IMG/VR virus record: IMGVR_UViG_3300024329_000004
Span: 105,566 to 169,565 of that record
Length of the DNA stretch: 64,000 nt
Strand: one strand, 5' to 3'
From: a virus
In this document: positions 18,913 to 26,975 of the stretch, in pieces
Position numbering within the stretch: the stretch's first letter is position 1
Layout: each line of letters begins with the position of its first letter
The notes under the pieces: generated by a model
What the model saw: the letters and a program-made list of their open reading frames with translations, nothing else
The model's database searches: none
What the model was told of the DNA's origin: nothing
Position numbers and translations under genes: made by a program

Positions 18913-19155
18913 TTAAGAGTTTGTATTAAGTTTCTTTTTTACTTCTTTGACCGTTCGTTCGGCCATGCATGCTTCTTCTAACGTAAATACATCGAAATCC
19001 ATAAAAAGTAATCGGTCTTCAGTCTGAACAAACAGATTGTCACCAATTACTTCATATCCATTTTGTCTGTATACTACACTGTCTTCTATTCGTACGACAT
19101 GAGTCGTGCCTTCGATTCTAGCAATGCGTTCATACATTGAAATCATTAGTCCCAT
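18913..19155 (-). CDS. Small hypothetical protein
   Basis: 80 residues, beta-rich (a DNLFVQTEDRLLFMDFDVF core) with a basic C-terminal helix. The ATG at 19155 overlaps the end of the previous gene by 10 bases; internal Mets at 19146 or 19137 are alternative starts. Not recognised. Confidence 0.65.
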   Translation of the reverse strand: MGLMISMYERIARIEGTTHVVRIEDSVVYRQNGYEVIGDNLFVQTEDRLLFMDFDVFTLEEACMAERTVKEVKKKLNTNS

Positions 19156-19559
19156 TGCTTTTCAAATTCGTACCAATGATCTGTTTCTGCACAACACTTG
19201 AGTCCGTCGACAATAAGCATATCAATTTCAGAAGCGGAGAGAGTGTCGAACCATGCGCTAATGATACCTTCTAAAAGAGGAAGAGTTTCCTCAGATGTCA
19301 TTGAATTGCGACCCATGTTAGAATAAATGTATTCTTCCTGTGCTTGTCTAACAATTGCTCCACCAATTCTAATTGCTACATCACCGTTATCGTTAAATCG
19401 CCTTCCTGAAAAGTATTCGCCATCTCCGAACTTTTCGAAAATATCCTTTTCTGGATGTCTCATTTTAAAGATTCCAATTTGAGTAGTGAGATGTGGGATA
19501 ATAGATTTTGCAGGTTCATACCAACTAATTCCGTTTGCTTTGATTGATTCTAAGTTCAT
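19146..19559 (-). CDS. Hypothetical early protein
   Basis: 137 residues, acidic, with no recognised domain. It is directly downstream of an early-type promoter copy (19580-19637), which suggests early expression. Translation is probably coupled to the 80-residue gene and then uvsE in one operon. Confidence 0.72.
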   Translation of the reverse strand: MNLESIKANGISWYEPAKSIIPHLTTQIGIFKMRHPEKDIFEKFGDGEYFSGRRFNDNGDVAIRIGGAIVRQAQEEYIYSNMGRNSMTSEETLPLLEGIISAWFDTLSASEIDMLIVDGLKCCAETDHWYEFEKQWD

Positions 19560-19579
19560 GTGTTTGTTTTAATTATTAA

Positions 19580-19637
19580 TTACTATACTAATATAAGCAA
19601 AATACTTGAGATAAAAAAACATTTTACTGTTTATTTT
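19580..19637 (-). promoter_or_regulatory. Early-type promoter, ATCTCAG class
   Basis: On the minus strand: AAATAAACAG, a T-rich run with ATCTCA, then TTTGCTTATATTAGTATAG. The last part is identical to copies at 20015, 25889 and 59314. It starts at the stop of the 45-residue ORF and drives the 19559-17970 genes. Confidence 0.72.
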
Positions 19638-19774
19638 TAATCTTCTTTATTTTTATGCTTATTCTTTCTTCGATACTTTTTCTTGTTTCTCACAGGAGTA
19701 GGCATACGAAGGGCATCAAGCCACTCTTGTAATGTTAAATTTACTTCTTTTAATTTCTTACCCTTGTTTTCCAT
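19637..19774 (-). CDS. Small basic protein (45 aa)
   Basis: Starts at an ATG sharing one base with the preceding stop (TAATG) and runs 45 codons. The protein has a LTLQEWLDALRMPTP segment followed by a strongly basic end (VRNKKKYRRKNKHKNK), suggesting nucleic-acid or ribosome binding. The stop-start overlap and the promoter placed exactly at its end support a real gene. Not recognised. Confidence 0.58.
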   Translation of the reverse strand: MENKGKKLKEVNLTLQEWLDALRMPTPVRNKKKYRRKNKHKNKED

Positions 19775-19998
19775 TACCTTTCTAAGATTACAAAATCTCC
19801 AAACGCTTCGTCAAATACCTTAATAAGATTTTCATAGTCTCCTCCTGTCATTTGAGAATAAAGAGTTTCCCAATCCTTTCCAAGATCTTTTGAAAAACTT
19901 TTTGCGTAGGCTAATAGCATGAAGGCATTTCCTTCAGGACCCGTTAAGTCGATTATTACAGGATTTGATTGATGTTTGTGAAGTTTTTTTCTGATCAT
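19774..19998 (-). CDS. Small hypothetical early protein
   Basis: 74 residues starting MIRKKLHKHQSNPVIIDLTG. An alpha/beta fold is likely (VIIDLTGPEGNAFMLLAYA). It is the first gene after the early promoter at 20015-20075 and is coupled to the 45-residue ORF. Function unknown. Confidence 0.68.
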   Translation of the reverse strand: MIRKKLHKHQSNPVIIDLTGPEGNAFMLLAYAKSFSKDLGKDWETLYSQMTGGDYENLIKVFDEAFGDFVILER

Positions 19999-20014
19999 TA
20001 TTATTGCTTGATTG

Positions 20015-20075
20015 ATTACTATACTAATATAAGCAAAAAATCTGAGATAAAAAAACTTTTAGCTGTTTATTTTCA
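20015..20075 (-). promoter_or_regulatory. Early-type promoter, ATCTCAG class
   Basis: Near-identical to the copy at 19580-19637, including AAATAAACAGC, ATCTCAGA and TTTTGCTTATATTAGTATAG. The T-tract of the upstream terminator abuts it. Confidence 0.74.
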
Positions 20076-20100
20076 AAAAACTTTTGGTTATAACCAGAAG
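20075..20100 (-). terminator. Terminator after the glutamine amidotransferase gene
   Basis: The palindrome CTTCTGGTTATAACCAAAAG (minus strand, one G-T pair) is followed directly by TTTTTT. It starts four bases after the stop at 20104. Confidence 0.72.
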
Positions 20101-20103
20101 TTA

Positions 20104-20700
20104 TTACAAAAACTTATGGTACAGTTTACCTAAAGGATATTCGTTATCTTCTGACTCCATCTTTTCAGGATGCCATTGAACTGCCCATATCTTTTTATCT
20201 AAGTCTTCGAATCCTTCAACTACAGAATATAATGGATATGAAAGATGTGTAGCTTTGAAGTTTTTAGCTAGTATATTACAGTGTTGATGATGCCTAGAAT
20301 TAACACTAGTTAATGTTCCATTTAAATCTTCAACCGTATGGAATTGAGATGGCTTCCCGCTATGATCAACGTCTTCTGAAAAGTCAGCTGCTTTATGATC
20401 TTCTACTATTGCATCAGATAAATCTTCTACCGTTCCTCCAAAATAATGATTTAGGATTTGCATTCCTCTACATATTCCTAATATTCTATTATTAGAATCC
20501 AGGGCCTGTTTAATCCATACGAATTCTTTAGCGTCCCTTTCTTCGTCTTTTCCAATGTCTGCTCCTCCACATAATAGTAAAGGGCCTTTGACCTTGCGTC
20601 TAAGATCTAGCCATATTATTTCATGGTTGTAATGTGAAAGCCAGAGTCGAATTGCCTCTTTTTCCTTTATTCCCCTTGGAGGTGCTACGTAAATAGTCAT
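20104..20700 (-). CDS. Class I glutamine amidotransferase-like hydrolase (peptidase C26 type)
   Basis: 198 residues. Nucleophile Cys in GICRGMQILNHYFGG (about residue 77) and the His-Glu pair in VQWHPEKME near the C-terminus form the class I glutamine amidotransferase triad. NSRHHQHCNILAKNF matches gamma-glutamyl hydrolases such as PuuD, which remove gamma-glutamyl groups. No synthase domain is attached. Its substrate may relate to the amidoligase or ATP-grasp ligase also in this window, but that is inference. Flanked by terminators on both sides, so it is a one-gene unit. Confidence 0.85.
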   Translation of the reverse strand: MTIYVAPPRGIKEKEAIRLWLSHYNHEIIWLDLRRKVKGPLLLCGGADIGKDEERDAKEFVWIKQALDSNNRILGICRGMQILNHYFGGTVEDLSDAIVEDHKAADFSEDVDHSGKPSQFHTVEDLNGTLTSVNSRHHQHCNILAKNFKATHLSYPLYSVVEGFEDLDKKIWAVQWHPEKMESEDNEYPLGKLYHKFL

Positions 20701-20702
20701 AA

Positions 20703-20730
20703 TAAAAACCCAATGAATTTGGGTTATTTT
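20703..20730 (-). terminator. Terminator after the 20738-21295 gene
   Basis: Stem AACCCAA/TTGGGTT with a 5-base loop; on the minus strand it is followed by TTTTATT. It lies directly after the stop at 20738. Confidence 0.8.
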
Positions 20731-20737
20731 TAAAAAG

Positions 20738-21295
20738 CTAGGATTTGAAAAGGTTGTTTACCTGATCAACGATATCTTTTCCTTTATAAGATGCCTTAAA
20801 ATGTTTAAGCAATTCTTTCTTAGCTTTCTTTTTATCAGAAGATGATAAATTGTCAAATCTGTCTATAATAGAAGAATTGTTATCTTTTGCGGCTCTATAT
20901 TGTCCACCATCATCGATGTATTGTGCATATAGATCGTATGATTTAAAGTATTTTAAGAATAATTCTAGATCAGATAAGATTTCTTTTTCTAGTTGATTCT
21001 TTAATTTTCTATAGATGGTTTTCTTTTTGTTATAGTAATATTCCCATCCATCATTTTCTTGCATTCTCCATCCACTTACTTTATACATGTGGATTGTATC
21101 TTTAGAAGATAATTTGATTTCAAATTTAATACCCTTGTCAGTTGAAAGATCTTCAATGCTTTTAAGCATATCTTCCTTAGGTAATAATCTCGCCATAATC
21201 CATTCAACTTCCTGTTTCATTTCTTCAGGAGAACCCCAGTTCTTTTTGAAATCGTTATATGCGTAATACTTTTCGAATGTCATTAGATGTTTCAT
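20738..21295 (-). CDS. Unknown protein with capsid-targeting-like tag
   Basis: 185 residues starting MKHLMTFEKYYAYNDF, a diverged tag. The rest is rich in Lys, Asp and aromatic residues, mostly helical. A GATATATA late-type promoter motif lies four bases upstream of the ATG and a terminator follows the stop, so the gene is an independent late unit. Function unknown. Confidence 0.72.
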   Translation of the reverse strand: MKHLMTFEKYYAYNDFKKNWGSPEEMKQEVEWIMARLLPKEDMLKSIEDLSTDKGIKFEIKLSSKDTIHMYKVSGWRMQENDGWEYYYNKKKTIYRKLKNQLEKEILSDLELFLKYFKSYDLYAQYIDDGGQYRAAKDNNSSIIDRFDNLSSSDKKKAKKELLKHFKASYKGKDIVDQVNNLFKS

Positions 21296-21299
21296 ACTC

Positions 21300-21307
21300 T
21301 ATATATC
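21300..21307 (-). promoter_or_regulatory. Late-type promoter motif
   Basis: GATATATA on the minus strand, four bases from the ATG at 21295. If it is a -10 element, the message would be almost leaderless. Confidence 0.45.
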
Positions 21308-22032
21308 TATCCTACGAATCCAGGATCTCCAGCTCTTCTATCCCATCCGATATGTTTGACATATCCATCATTATCGTCCACTGATAAACTAACAACTATA
21401 AAACCCTGATCTCTATACCAGTGATCTACGAGATGTTCTCTAACCATTCCCGTGTACCCGTTATTTAATAGTCTATAGTCGCTCATTCTTTTTAAGCCTG
21501 GATTCCAGCTAAATCCCATATAATCCCTGACTATCATGGGAGTACCATCTTCGTTCAAGTCTCCTGTTGAAAAACTGGCAGGAAGAACAGCTCTAACTTT
21601 CATTCCGTTTAATTCAAATACTCTTTCAGATATTTTATTTAAAATCCTATCGTTCTTTGGGCGTATCCATGCTTGTAATATTTTTTCACTAGCAGAGAGA
21701 ATTCTAATAGAATCTTCGATAAATCCATGTCTATAGAATTCCCAATCTTCTTCACAATGAAAAACATATTTAGTAGTTACGGTAGAGTATGCTTTATCTA
21801 TTGACTTTGACTGTCCTAGTTTATTTTCATTAAACATAAACTCTAAAGAGTTATTATACTTCTTATTAAGCTCATTACATGCATCAAATACTTCTTCCTG
21901 TGCAGAGTCCTCTGTTATAATAAATCTTTCAATTGGATATGTGTTGAATTTAAAAAAAGAGTCTAGTGTTTTTTCTAAAAGATCAACTCTTCCACATGAG
22001 GTAAGAACAACTGTAACTGAATTTATTTCCAT
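21307..22032 (-). CDS. Glycosyltransferase, GT-A fold (family 2-like)
   Basis: 241 residues. It starts with VTVVLTSCGRVDLLEKTLDS, the nucleotide-sugar-binding beta strand and helix of GT2-type enzymes. YVFHCEEDWEFYR (about residues 90-102) holds the acidic metal/sugar-nucleotide motif (EED in place of DXD). The later part contains the acceptor side. It transfers a sugar from a nucleotide donor; its acceptor is unknown, possibly a fibre or modified DNA. It overlaps the downstream membrane-protein gene by 10 bases. Confidence 0.82.
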   Translation of the reverse strand: MEINSVTVVLTSCGRVDLLEKTLDSFFKFNTYPIERFIITEDSAQEEVFDACNELNKKYNNSLEFMFNENKLGQSKSIDKAYSTVTTKYVFHCEEDWEFYRHGFIEDSIRILSASEKILQAWIRPKNDRILNKISERVFELNGMKVRAVLPASFSTGDLNEDGTPMIVRDYMGFSWNPGLKRMSDYRLLNNGYTGMVREHLVDHWYRDQGFIVVSLSVDDNDGYVKHIGWDRRAGDPGFVG

Positions 22033-22364
22033 AGTATTTGTATCGATATTAAAATAAGGGTTAATAATAGAGACACTCCGGTCTTCGCCGTGATACCTTC
22101 ATTCATAAAGTAATAAGTCATAGCAGTAAATATAAGAATACCACTAGCAAAACCTATGAATCTTCCAGGCCAAAGTAAACCGTCAAAGTGCTCAACAACC
22201 ATCTGTGTTGCTTTAATTAAAATGTAACTAATAATAGAACCCATTCCAATGGCAACTGGCCATGGGTTTTTCTTAAACCAGGGCCATACAAATTGTCCAT
22301 TAGTTTGAATCCAAATAAGTCCTTGCCCTAAGAGGAATAATAAAAAGCCGTAAAAAAGTTTCAT
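22023..22364 (-). CDS. Small membrane protein
   Basis: 113 residues with about four hydrophobic segments (FYGFLLFLLGQGLIWI, then VAIGMGSIISYILI, FIGFASGILIFTAMTYYF, and LLLTLILISIQILW). Probably in the host inner membrane. It lies between a glycosyltransferase and RNase HII, overlapping both. Function unknown. Confidence 0.72.
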   Translation of the reverse strand: MKLFYGFLLFLLGQGLIWIQTNGQFVWPWFKKNPWPVAIGMGSIISYILIKATQMVVEHFDGLLWPGRFIGFASGILIFTAMTYYFMNEGITAKTGVSLLLTLILISIQILWK

Positions 22365-22993
22365 TAGAATAATGAATTAGTAGTAGTTAATAGATGTGAT
22401 ATAAATGAAGGCCTATGTGAATCACTGGCTCCCATTTCCTTTATTGCAGTTATATGTTGCTTTGTTCCATATCCTTTATTAGAATTCCATCCATATCCTG
22501 GAGTTTCTTCATCTAATTCTTTCATTAACATATCTCTACTTGTTTTAGCAAGTATGGATGCAGCAGCGATAGAACTATATTTATTATCTCCACCTATTAC
22601 GGTTTTAAAAGGTATTCCTTCATATCCGTGGAATTGATCTCCATCCACTAATATAAAATTAAATGAATTGTCAATAGTGTTTAGACATTCTTTCATTCCT
22701 AGAAGAGTAGCCTTTAATATGTTAGTAGATTCTATTGTTTCCGTATCTATATGCTGAACGCTATACGCAATTGCGTTATCTAATACTATTTCCCTAGCCT
22801 CTTTTCTTTGAGATTCATTTAGCAATTTAGAATCTTTTATTAAAGGATGGTTAAATCCATACGGCATAATAACCGCAGATACTGTAACTGGGCCTGCCAA
22901 GGCACCTCGACCTGCTTCGTCTATTCCAACTTCAACGATACTTCTATCGTCATTATAACTTCCTTTAAGTAAGATGTGTTTTGCTTTCTCCAT
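22364..22993 (-). CDS. rnhB: Ribonuclease HII
   Basis: About 209 residues from the Met at 22993; a Met at 23020 is in frame but lies upstream of a TGTATAAC promoter-like element, so the shorter start is preferred. VEVGIDEAGRGALAGPVTV holds the first two catalytic acids of RNase HII, VDGD and the KTSRDMLM helix follow. It removes ribonucleotides from DNA and RNA in hybrids, useful in primer removal. The family call is secure. Confidence 0.92.
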   Translation of the reverse strand: MEKAKHILLKGSYNDDRSIVEVGIDEAGRGALAGPVTVSAVIMPYGFNHPLIKDSKLLNESQRKEAREIVLDNAIAYSVQHIDTETIESTNILKATLLGMKECLNTIDNSFNFILVDGDQFHGYEGIPFKTVIGGDNKYSSIAAASILAKTSRDMLMKELDEETPGYGWNSNKGYGTKQHITAIKEMGASDSHRPSFISHLLTTTNSLF

Positions 22994-23034
22994 ATTAAGT
23001 TTTATAGGAGTTATACACACATTTAGTGAAATGT

Positions 23035-23763
23035 TTATTTAGGCTCGTGGTTTTCCTTCCACTTATCGTATCTCTTTACAACTTCCTGAAGGATCTTTGC
23101 TCTAACAATATCTTTTTCAGTAAATTCATGCACACCTATTCCTTTAATACCTGTCATTAATTCAGTAAACGAAGGTAAACCAACATTGGCTTTAGATATA
23201 TCATGCTGGCTAACGTCTCCTGTTACTATAACCTTAGAGTCTTTACCCATTCTTGTTACAAATAACATTAACTGCTTGAACGTTGCATTCTGTGCTTCAT
23301 CTAATACCATTAATGATCCGTCAAATGTATCACCTCTCATATAAGCCATTGGCCTAAATACAATAACTTCTTTCTCTACGAGAGTTTGTGCTATTTCAGA
23401 TCCTACTATTTTTGTAATGTTCGATATGTATGATTGCATGAATGGATCTATCTTGTCTGCGATATCTCCTGGTAAAAATCCTAACTTTTCACCTGCTTCC
23501 TGGATGGGTTTACATAATACTATTTGTGAAATCTCTTTTCTAGCTAAGAGGAGGAGTGCAGTATAACATGCTGTAAATGTTTTGGATGTTCCAGCTGGAC
23601 CTGTGCAAAACGTTATCTGATTCTCTAGTATTGTGTTTGTATATTTCTTTTGGGATTGTCTTAATTGTACTCCTTTTAATTCTGCTTCTTTTATTCCGTA
23701 TCTTCTTCTTCTAGGTCCATCGGAACTAGATGAAGATTTATTGTTTGAATTGTTTCTGCTCAT
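23035..23763 (-). CDS. phoH: PhoH-like ATPase
   Basis: 242 residues. Walker A GPAGTSKTF (about residues 55-63), MVLDEAQNA Walker B (about 153-161) and VTGDVSQHDI match the PhoH family, widespread in phages, in some cases with RNA helicase-like activity. A Ser/Asn-rich, basic N-terminus (about 22 residues) precedes the domain. It lies between RNase HII and a UVR-like gene. Its role in phage infection is not settled. Confidence 0.92.
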   Translation of the reverse strand: MSRNNSNNKSSSSSDGPRRRRYGIKEAELKGVQLRQSQKKYTNTILENQITFCTGPAGTSKTFTACYTALLLLARKEISQIVLCKPIQEAGEKLGFLPGDIADKIDPFMQSYISNITKIVGSEIAQTLVEKEVIVFRPMAYMRGDTFDGSLMVLDEAQNATFKQLMLFVTRMGKDSKVIVTGDVSQHDISKANVGLPSFTELMTGIKGIGVHEFTEKDIVRAKILQEVVKRYDKWKENHEPK

Positions 23764-23777
23764 CGAGTTTAATTTTT

Positions 23778-24077
23778 TTAGTCTCCTGCCATTATTACCG
23801 TTTTTTTAAGCTGCAATAACGTATCACATTTTTCATACTCCTCAAGTTCTTCAAAATATTCTATAATAATATCTATGAACTTGCTTCTTTGTCCTTCGCC
23901 ATGAGGGATTTCTATCGTATTCTTGCCTTCGCTGAATACAACAAATCTATTAATGGTTTTAGTAAAATTTCTTGTGATAGTATAATAGCTTGATCTCATC
24001 AATGCGTCTTTGTCATCACTAAAAGATTCCTTCATTACAAAGTATATTTTTTTATATCGAGATATTAATAATCTCAA
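23778..24077 (-). CDS. Small UVR-like protein, paralogue 1
   Basis: 99 residues. The C-terminus IIEYFEELEEYEKCDTLLQL resembles the helical hairpin of UVR domains (as in UvrB, UvrC, ClpC and McsA), with Cys where Ala is usual. The same ending occurs in the proteins at 24333, 25589 and 46821. The N-terminal half is unique. UVR hairpins mediate protein-protein contact, often with Clp ATPases. Function inferred only. Confidence 0.7.
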   Translation of the reverse strand: MRLLISRYKKIYFVMKESFSDDKDALMRSSYYTITRNFTKTINRFVVFSEGKNTIEIPHGEGQRSKFIDIIIEYFEELEEYEKCDTLLQLKKTVIMAGD

Positions 24078-24141
24078 TTTATATATTTAATTCCGGTAAG
24101 GTCTAAGGTAAAATGAAGTAAAAAAATATGTTATTATATTT

Positions 24142-24339
24142 CTACTTGTCCTTGTTTTCGGCGTTAGATTTCTTTTGAAGATATATTGCCTTTTGGAACT
24201 TAAGTCTCTTTAATGCAGAGGGCTTCGTATATTGCTTTTCATCTCTAACCTTTTTCATCTGTTTGGTCTTAATGGTTTTACGCTTATACTGTTTTAAAGC
24301 TTTTTCTATATTCCCTTTATCTACATTAATTATTAACAT
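24142..24339 (-). CDS. rpsU: Ribosomal protein bS21 homologue
   Basis: 65 residues. MLIINVDKGNIEKALKQYKR followed by a basic stretch, then YTKPSALKRLKFQKAIYLQK, matches bS21 across its length (usual 60-70 residues), with the Bacteroidota-type KPSxxKR motif. bS21 sits near the anti-Shine-Dalgarno site of the 30S subunit. A phage copy could replace the host protein and change which mRNAs are initiated. It overlaps the upstream UVR-like gene by 7 bases. High confidence. Confidence 0.93.
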   Translation of the reverse strand: MLIINVDKGNIEKALKQYKRKTIKTKQMKKVRDEKQYTKPSALKRLKFQKAIYLQKKSNAENKDK

Positions 24340-24638
24340 ATATTGCTTATGATTTTTTTAAGTTCATGGCATCTTTCATATTCTTCTTGTTCTGCGAAAT
24401 ATTTGATAACCGTTTCTAGTGCTGCTATTTTTTCTTCTTTAGGAGAATTATTGTTTAATGCTCCCATTTCATTTTCAATTATAGCCTTATAAATTAAGTC
24501 CATCATTATCTCTTTGGATGATGATTTCAATTTTTCAATAAACGCGATTGATTCTACGCTGTTGTTAACTTCAAATTCTGGATTATTTCTATTGGTATCT
24601 GAATTATCCCATTCGTCAAAATCTGGTAAATCATTCAT
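24333..24638 (-). CDS. Small UVR-like protein, paralogue 2
   Basis: 101 residues ending VIKYFAEQEEYERCHELKKI, the shared UVR-like hairpin with Cys. The N-terminus is acidic and Asn-rich. It is packed between dnaJ (8-base overlap) and rpsU (7-base overlap), so all three are co-translated. Possibly an adaptor for chaperones or Clp. Confidence 0.7.
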   Translation of the reverse strand: MNDLPDFDEWDNSDTNRNNPEFEVNNSVESIAFIEKLKSSSKEIMMDLIYKAIIENEMGALNNNSPKEEKIAALETVIKYFAEQEEYERCHELKKIISNIC

Positions 24639-25431
24639 TGTCTATTTCTTTTATTTTTTTTATTAGTTCTATTTGTGAATCTTTAAGGGGTGGATTAAAT
24701 GCATTTAACTTCACCATAAGGTTACCATAAGTATTCATACTATATATCGGGAATCCTTTACCACTTATTCTTAATATCTTATTATTCTGTGAATTTGGAG
24801 GAACATTTACCTTTATTTTATAAAAAGGCGTATTGATTTCTATTTCAGTTCCTAGAATCATATCATAAAAAGAAACATTTGCATCTACATAGATGTCATT
24901 TCCGTTTAATATAATCCTATCATCATATTTTAAATTAATTATAATGATTAGATCTCCTTTGGGTGCAGATGAATTAGCAGGATGAGGTTGACCTTTTCCA
25001 CTAATTTTTAACTTCATACCTTCATAAACTCCTTTAGGTATATTAACGTTTAGTTTTTTAGAACCTATGTCTACTCTCTTTTGGGTTCCATGATAAGATT
25101 CTTCTAGGGTTATTGTCATTCTAACCGTAACGTCTCTTCCTTTTGAAGAGGAACCAAACGCATCATTGAACATATCACTGAAGGATCCTTCTCCGTTTTG
25201 AAACCAACTATGAAATGGATTGTCAGAAGACTTATATCCTAATTCAATATCATACTTTCTTTTTCTGTTCTCGTCAGATAAAACCTCGTATGCTGTAACT
25301 ATTTCTTTAAAGGAAGACTCATCCCCTTCGACGGTATCGGGATGATATTGCTTTGCTAGTTTACGATAGGCCTTCTTAATCTCGGCTTGGCTTGCTGACT
25401 TGTCTATCTGCAGCAGTTCGTAGTAGTTCAT
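24631..25431 (-). CDS. dnaJ: DnaJ-type co-chaperone (no zinc finger)
   Basis: 266 residues. J domain at 1-68 with the HPD triad at about residues 31-33 (KQYHPDTVEG). A short Gly/Phe/Ser-rich linker follows (DNPFHSWFQNG ... FSDMFNDAFGSSS), then two beta-sandwich substrate domains (VNIPKGVYEGMKLKISGKGQ and LRISGKGFP). No CxxCxGxG zinc finger, so it is of the CbpA-like class. It would direct host DnaK to phage proteins. The start overlaps the 69-residue gene by 56 bases. Confidence 0.9.
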   Translation of the reverse strand: MNYYELLQIDKSASQAEIKKAYRKLAKQYHPDTVEGDESSFKEIVTAYEVLSDENRKRKYDIELGYKSSDNPFHSWFQNGEGSFSDMFNDAFGSSSKGRDVTVRMTITLEESYHGTQKRVDIGSKKLNVNIPKGVYEGMKLKISGKGQPHPANSSAPKGDLIIIINLKYDDRIILNGNDIYVDANVSFYDMILGTEIEINTPFYKIKVNVPPNSQNNKILRISGKGFPIYSMNTYGNLMVKLNAFNPPLKDSQIELIKKIKEIDNE

Positions 25432-25570
25432 TCTTTCTTTTCTTTACGGCTTCCTTAACGACTTTAATGCTCTTTCTTTTTTCAACCACATCTCTTTTCT
25501 GTTGGTTTTCCATAAGATCTGCAATTCTCGTAAGTTGCTCCGCAATGACTTTTAATAATTGTTCTTCCAT
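25376..25570 (-). CDS. Small helical protein
   Basis: 64 residues from the Met at 25570 (a Met at 25585 is in frame). Begins MEEQLLKVIAEQLTRIADLM, then a basic helical region ending in VSKPSRD. Its 3' end overlaps the dnaJ start by 56 bases in another frame, which lowers confidence, but the regular amphipathic helix and gene spacing look real. Function unknown. Confidence 0.55.
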   Translation of the reverse strand: MEEQLLKVIAEQLTRIADLMENQQKRDVVEKRKSIKVVKEAVKKRKNELLRTAADRQVSKPSRD

Positions 25571-25588
25571 GATATATTTATACACATT

Positions 25589-25873
25589 TTATTTATTGTC
25601 TAGAATATTTTTAAGATGTGCACATTTTTCATATTCTTCAGATTCCTGAAACCAATCTAACATTTGCTGTAATGTTCTGATAATCGGTTCTATTTCTATG
25701 CCGTTGTCTTGCATTGATTTAAAGTCAACTCCTTTTTCTAAGATCATATCCCAGTTATTTCTAACTAGTTTATCTTTCAGTTCGTGAAGGTTATTTTCCA
25801 TATCTGCATTTTTTTGAATTTGAGCTATTTCATCGTGCTCATCGTTGTTTTGGTCTTCGAAGTCTTCAAACAT
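25589..25873 (-). CDS. Small UVR-like protein, paralogue 3
   Basis: 94 residues ending MLDWFQESEEYEKCAHLKNI, the shared UVR-like hairpin. The N-terminus is very acidic (MFEDFEDQNNDEHDEIAQ). It is the first gene after the early-type promoter at 25889-25948, ahead of the small helical protein, dnaJ, another UVR-like protein and rpsU. Confidence 0.72.
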   Translation of the reverse strand: MFEDFEDQNNDEHDEIAQIQKNADMENNLHELKDKLVRNNWDMILEKGVDFKSMQDNGIEIEPIIRTLQQMLDWFQESEEYEKCAHLKNILDNK

Positions 25874-25888
25874 ATTTCTTTATTTTTA

Positions 25889-25948
25889 ATTACTATACTA
25901 ATATAAGCAAAATTTCTGAGATAAAAAAACTTTTAACTGTTTATTTTC
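25889..25948 (-). promoter_or_regulatory. Early-type promoter, ATCTCAG class
   Basis: Same composite as at 19580 and 20015 (AAATAAACAGTTAAA, ATCTCAGA, TTTGCTTATATTAGTATAG on the minus strand). It would drive the UVR3-dnaJ-UVR2-rpsU run. Confidence 0.74.
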
Positions 25949-25961
25949 AAAAAAGTTTAAA

Positions 25962-26705
25962 TTAAAATGGAGCTTCAACCTTAGATACTAGTTCCATATC
26001 TGACATCTTTAACATCACGTTCATAGTTCCAATAACATCATCTTCACAATAGTCTTTAATTTCTTCTAATCTTCCAGCGTAATACGCTTCTGATACTTCA
26101 CCACCATACATGTTTTGTTTAGGAGAAGGTATCTGTAAAAGATCACAGATCATAGAAAGAGATGCACCATTCCATCCGCCAAATTTCCATATTTCATTAG
26201 TGTCTAATAGACAATTCTCCCATGGCTTAAGTTTTTGTAAGTGTAATTGTTGTGGAATTTCTACACCTTGAATAATGGATCTTTTAATTAAGTAAGGCAT
26301 ATCAAAGCCTTTAATGTTATGACCTACTATTTGAATTTTAGGATTTGCCTTAAAGATTAATGCCATCGTATCCATAAATTCCTTTAGAGTATTCTTTTCA
26401 TCATCTCCATAAAAAGACTTTATCTTAGGGGTAGGTGTAATGCCATCTGGGAAGGTGACTTGTCCGATTGTAATAACTACTGCTCTTCCGAATTCAGGAT
26501 AAAGGGCAGCATCCTTGATATACATATCAGCATCTGAAACTCCTTCATACTCTGATTTACTTTGTCTACCATACTTTGCTTTCTTTTCCCAGTGTGAGTA
26601 TGCATTTTCTCCAATAATCTCTGCAAAGCTATCTAAGTCCTTTGCAGCAGTTGACGTTTCAATGTCAATAAATAACATGTTTTTTAAATCTGAAATACTA
26701 TACAT
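25962..26705 (-). CDS. 3'-5' exonuclease, PolB-exonuclease-like (DEDD family)
   Basis: 247 residues. MLFIDIETS (exo I Asp-Glu), IVGHNIKGFDMPYLIKRSI (exo II) and EIKDYCEDDVIGTMNVML (exo III with Tyr two residues ahead of the Asp pair) match the predicted 3'-5' exonuclease family related to the PolB proofreading domain. No polymerase domain is attached. It may proofread or trim DNA ends. Its last bases overlap the next gene's end by 8. Confidence 0.85.
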   Translation of the reverse strand: MYSISDLKNMLFIDIETSTAAKDLDSFAEIIGENAYSHWEKKAKYGRQSKSEYEGVSDADMYIKDAALYPEFGRAVVITIGQVTFPDGITPTPKIKSFYGDDEKNTLKEFMDTMALIFKANPKIQIVGHNIKGFDMPYLIKRSIIQGVEIPQQLHLQKLKPWENCLLDTNEIWKFGGWNGASLSMICDLLQIPSPKQNMYGGEVSEAYYAGRLEEIKDYCEDDVIGTMNVMLKMSDMELVSKVEAPF

Positions 26706-26946
26706 CTTTTTCTTGTTTTGGGTGAGTTTTTCTAATATTATAAATAGAGACTGGATATCTCATTTGTCTTCCATAATTTCCATTAACAAATGTAAACCAT
26801 CGATGGCCGTATGTTTCTGTTAATTTGTCAGAGGTACCTTCTAACTTTCCTACTTCCCATGATCCTGCGAAATAGAAATAGTACGTTTCGCCAATAATTG
26901 GCTTCTTAACGTGAATAATCTCTAGCTTCTTTTTCTTCTTTGCCAT
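26698..26946 (-). CDS. Small basic hypothetical protein
   Basis: About 82 residues from the Met at 26946; an in-frame Met at 26961 overlaps a GAGTATAAT promoter-like element. N-terminus MAKKKKKLEIIHVKKP is very basic; the rest is beta-rich with many aromatics (ETYYFYFAGSWEVGKLEG), suggesting a small barrel. Not recognised. Confidence 0.65.
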   Translation of the reverse strand: MAKKKKKLEIIHVKKPIIGETYYFYFAGSWEVGKLEGTSDKLTETYGHRWFTFVNGNYGRQMRYPVSIYNIRKTHPKQEKDV

Positions 26947-26975
26947 ATAGATTATACTCAAATATGTGTAATTGT

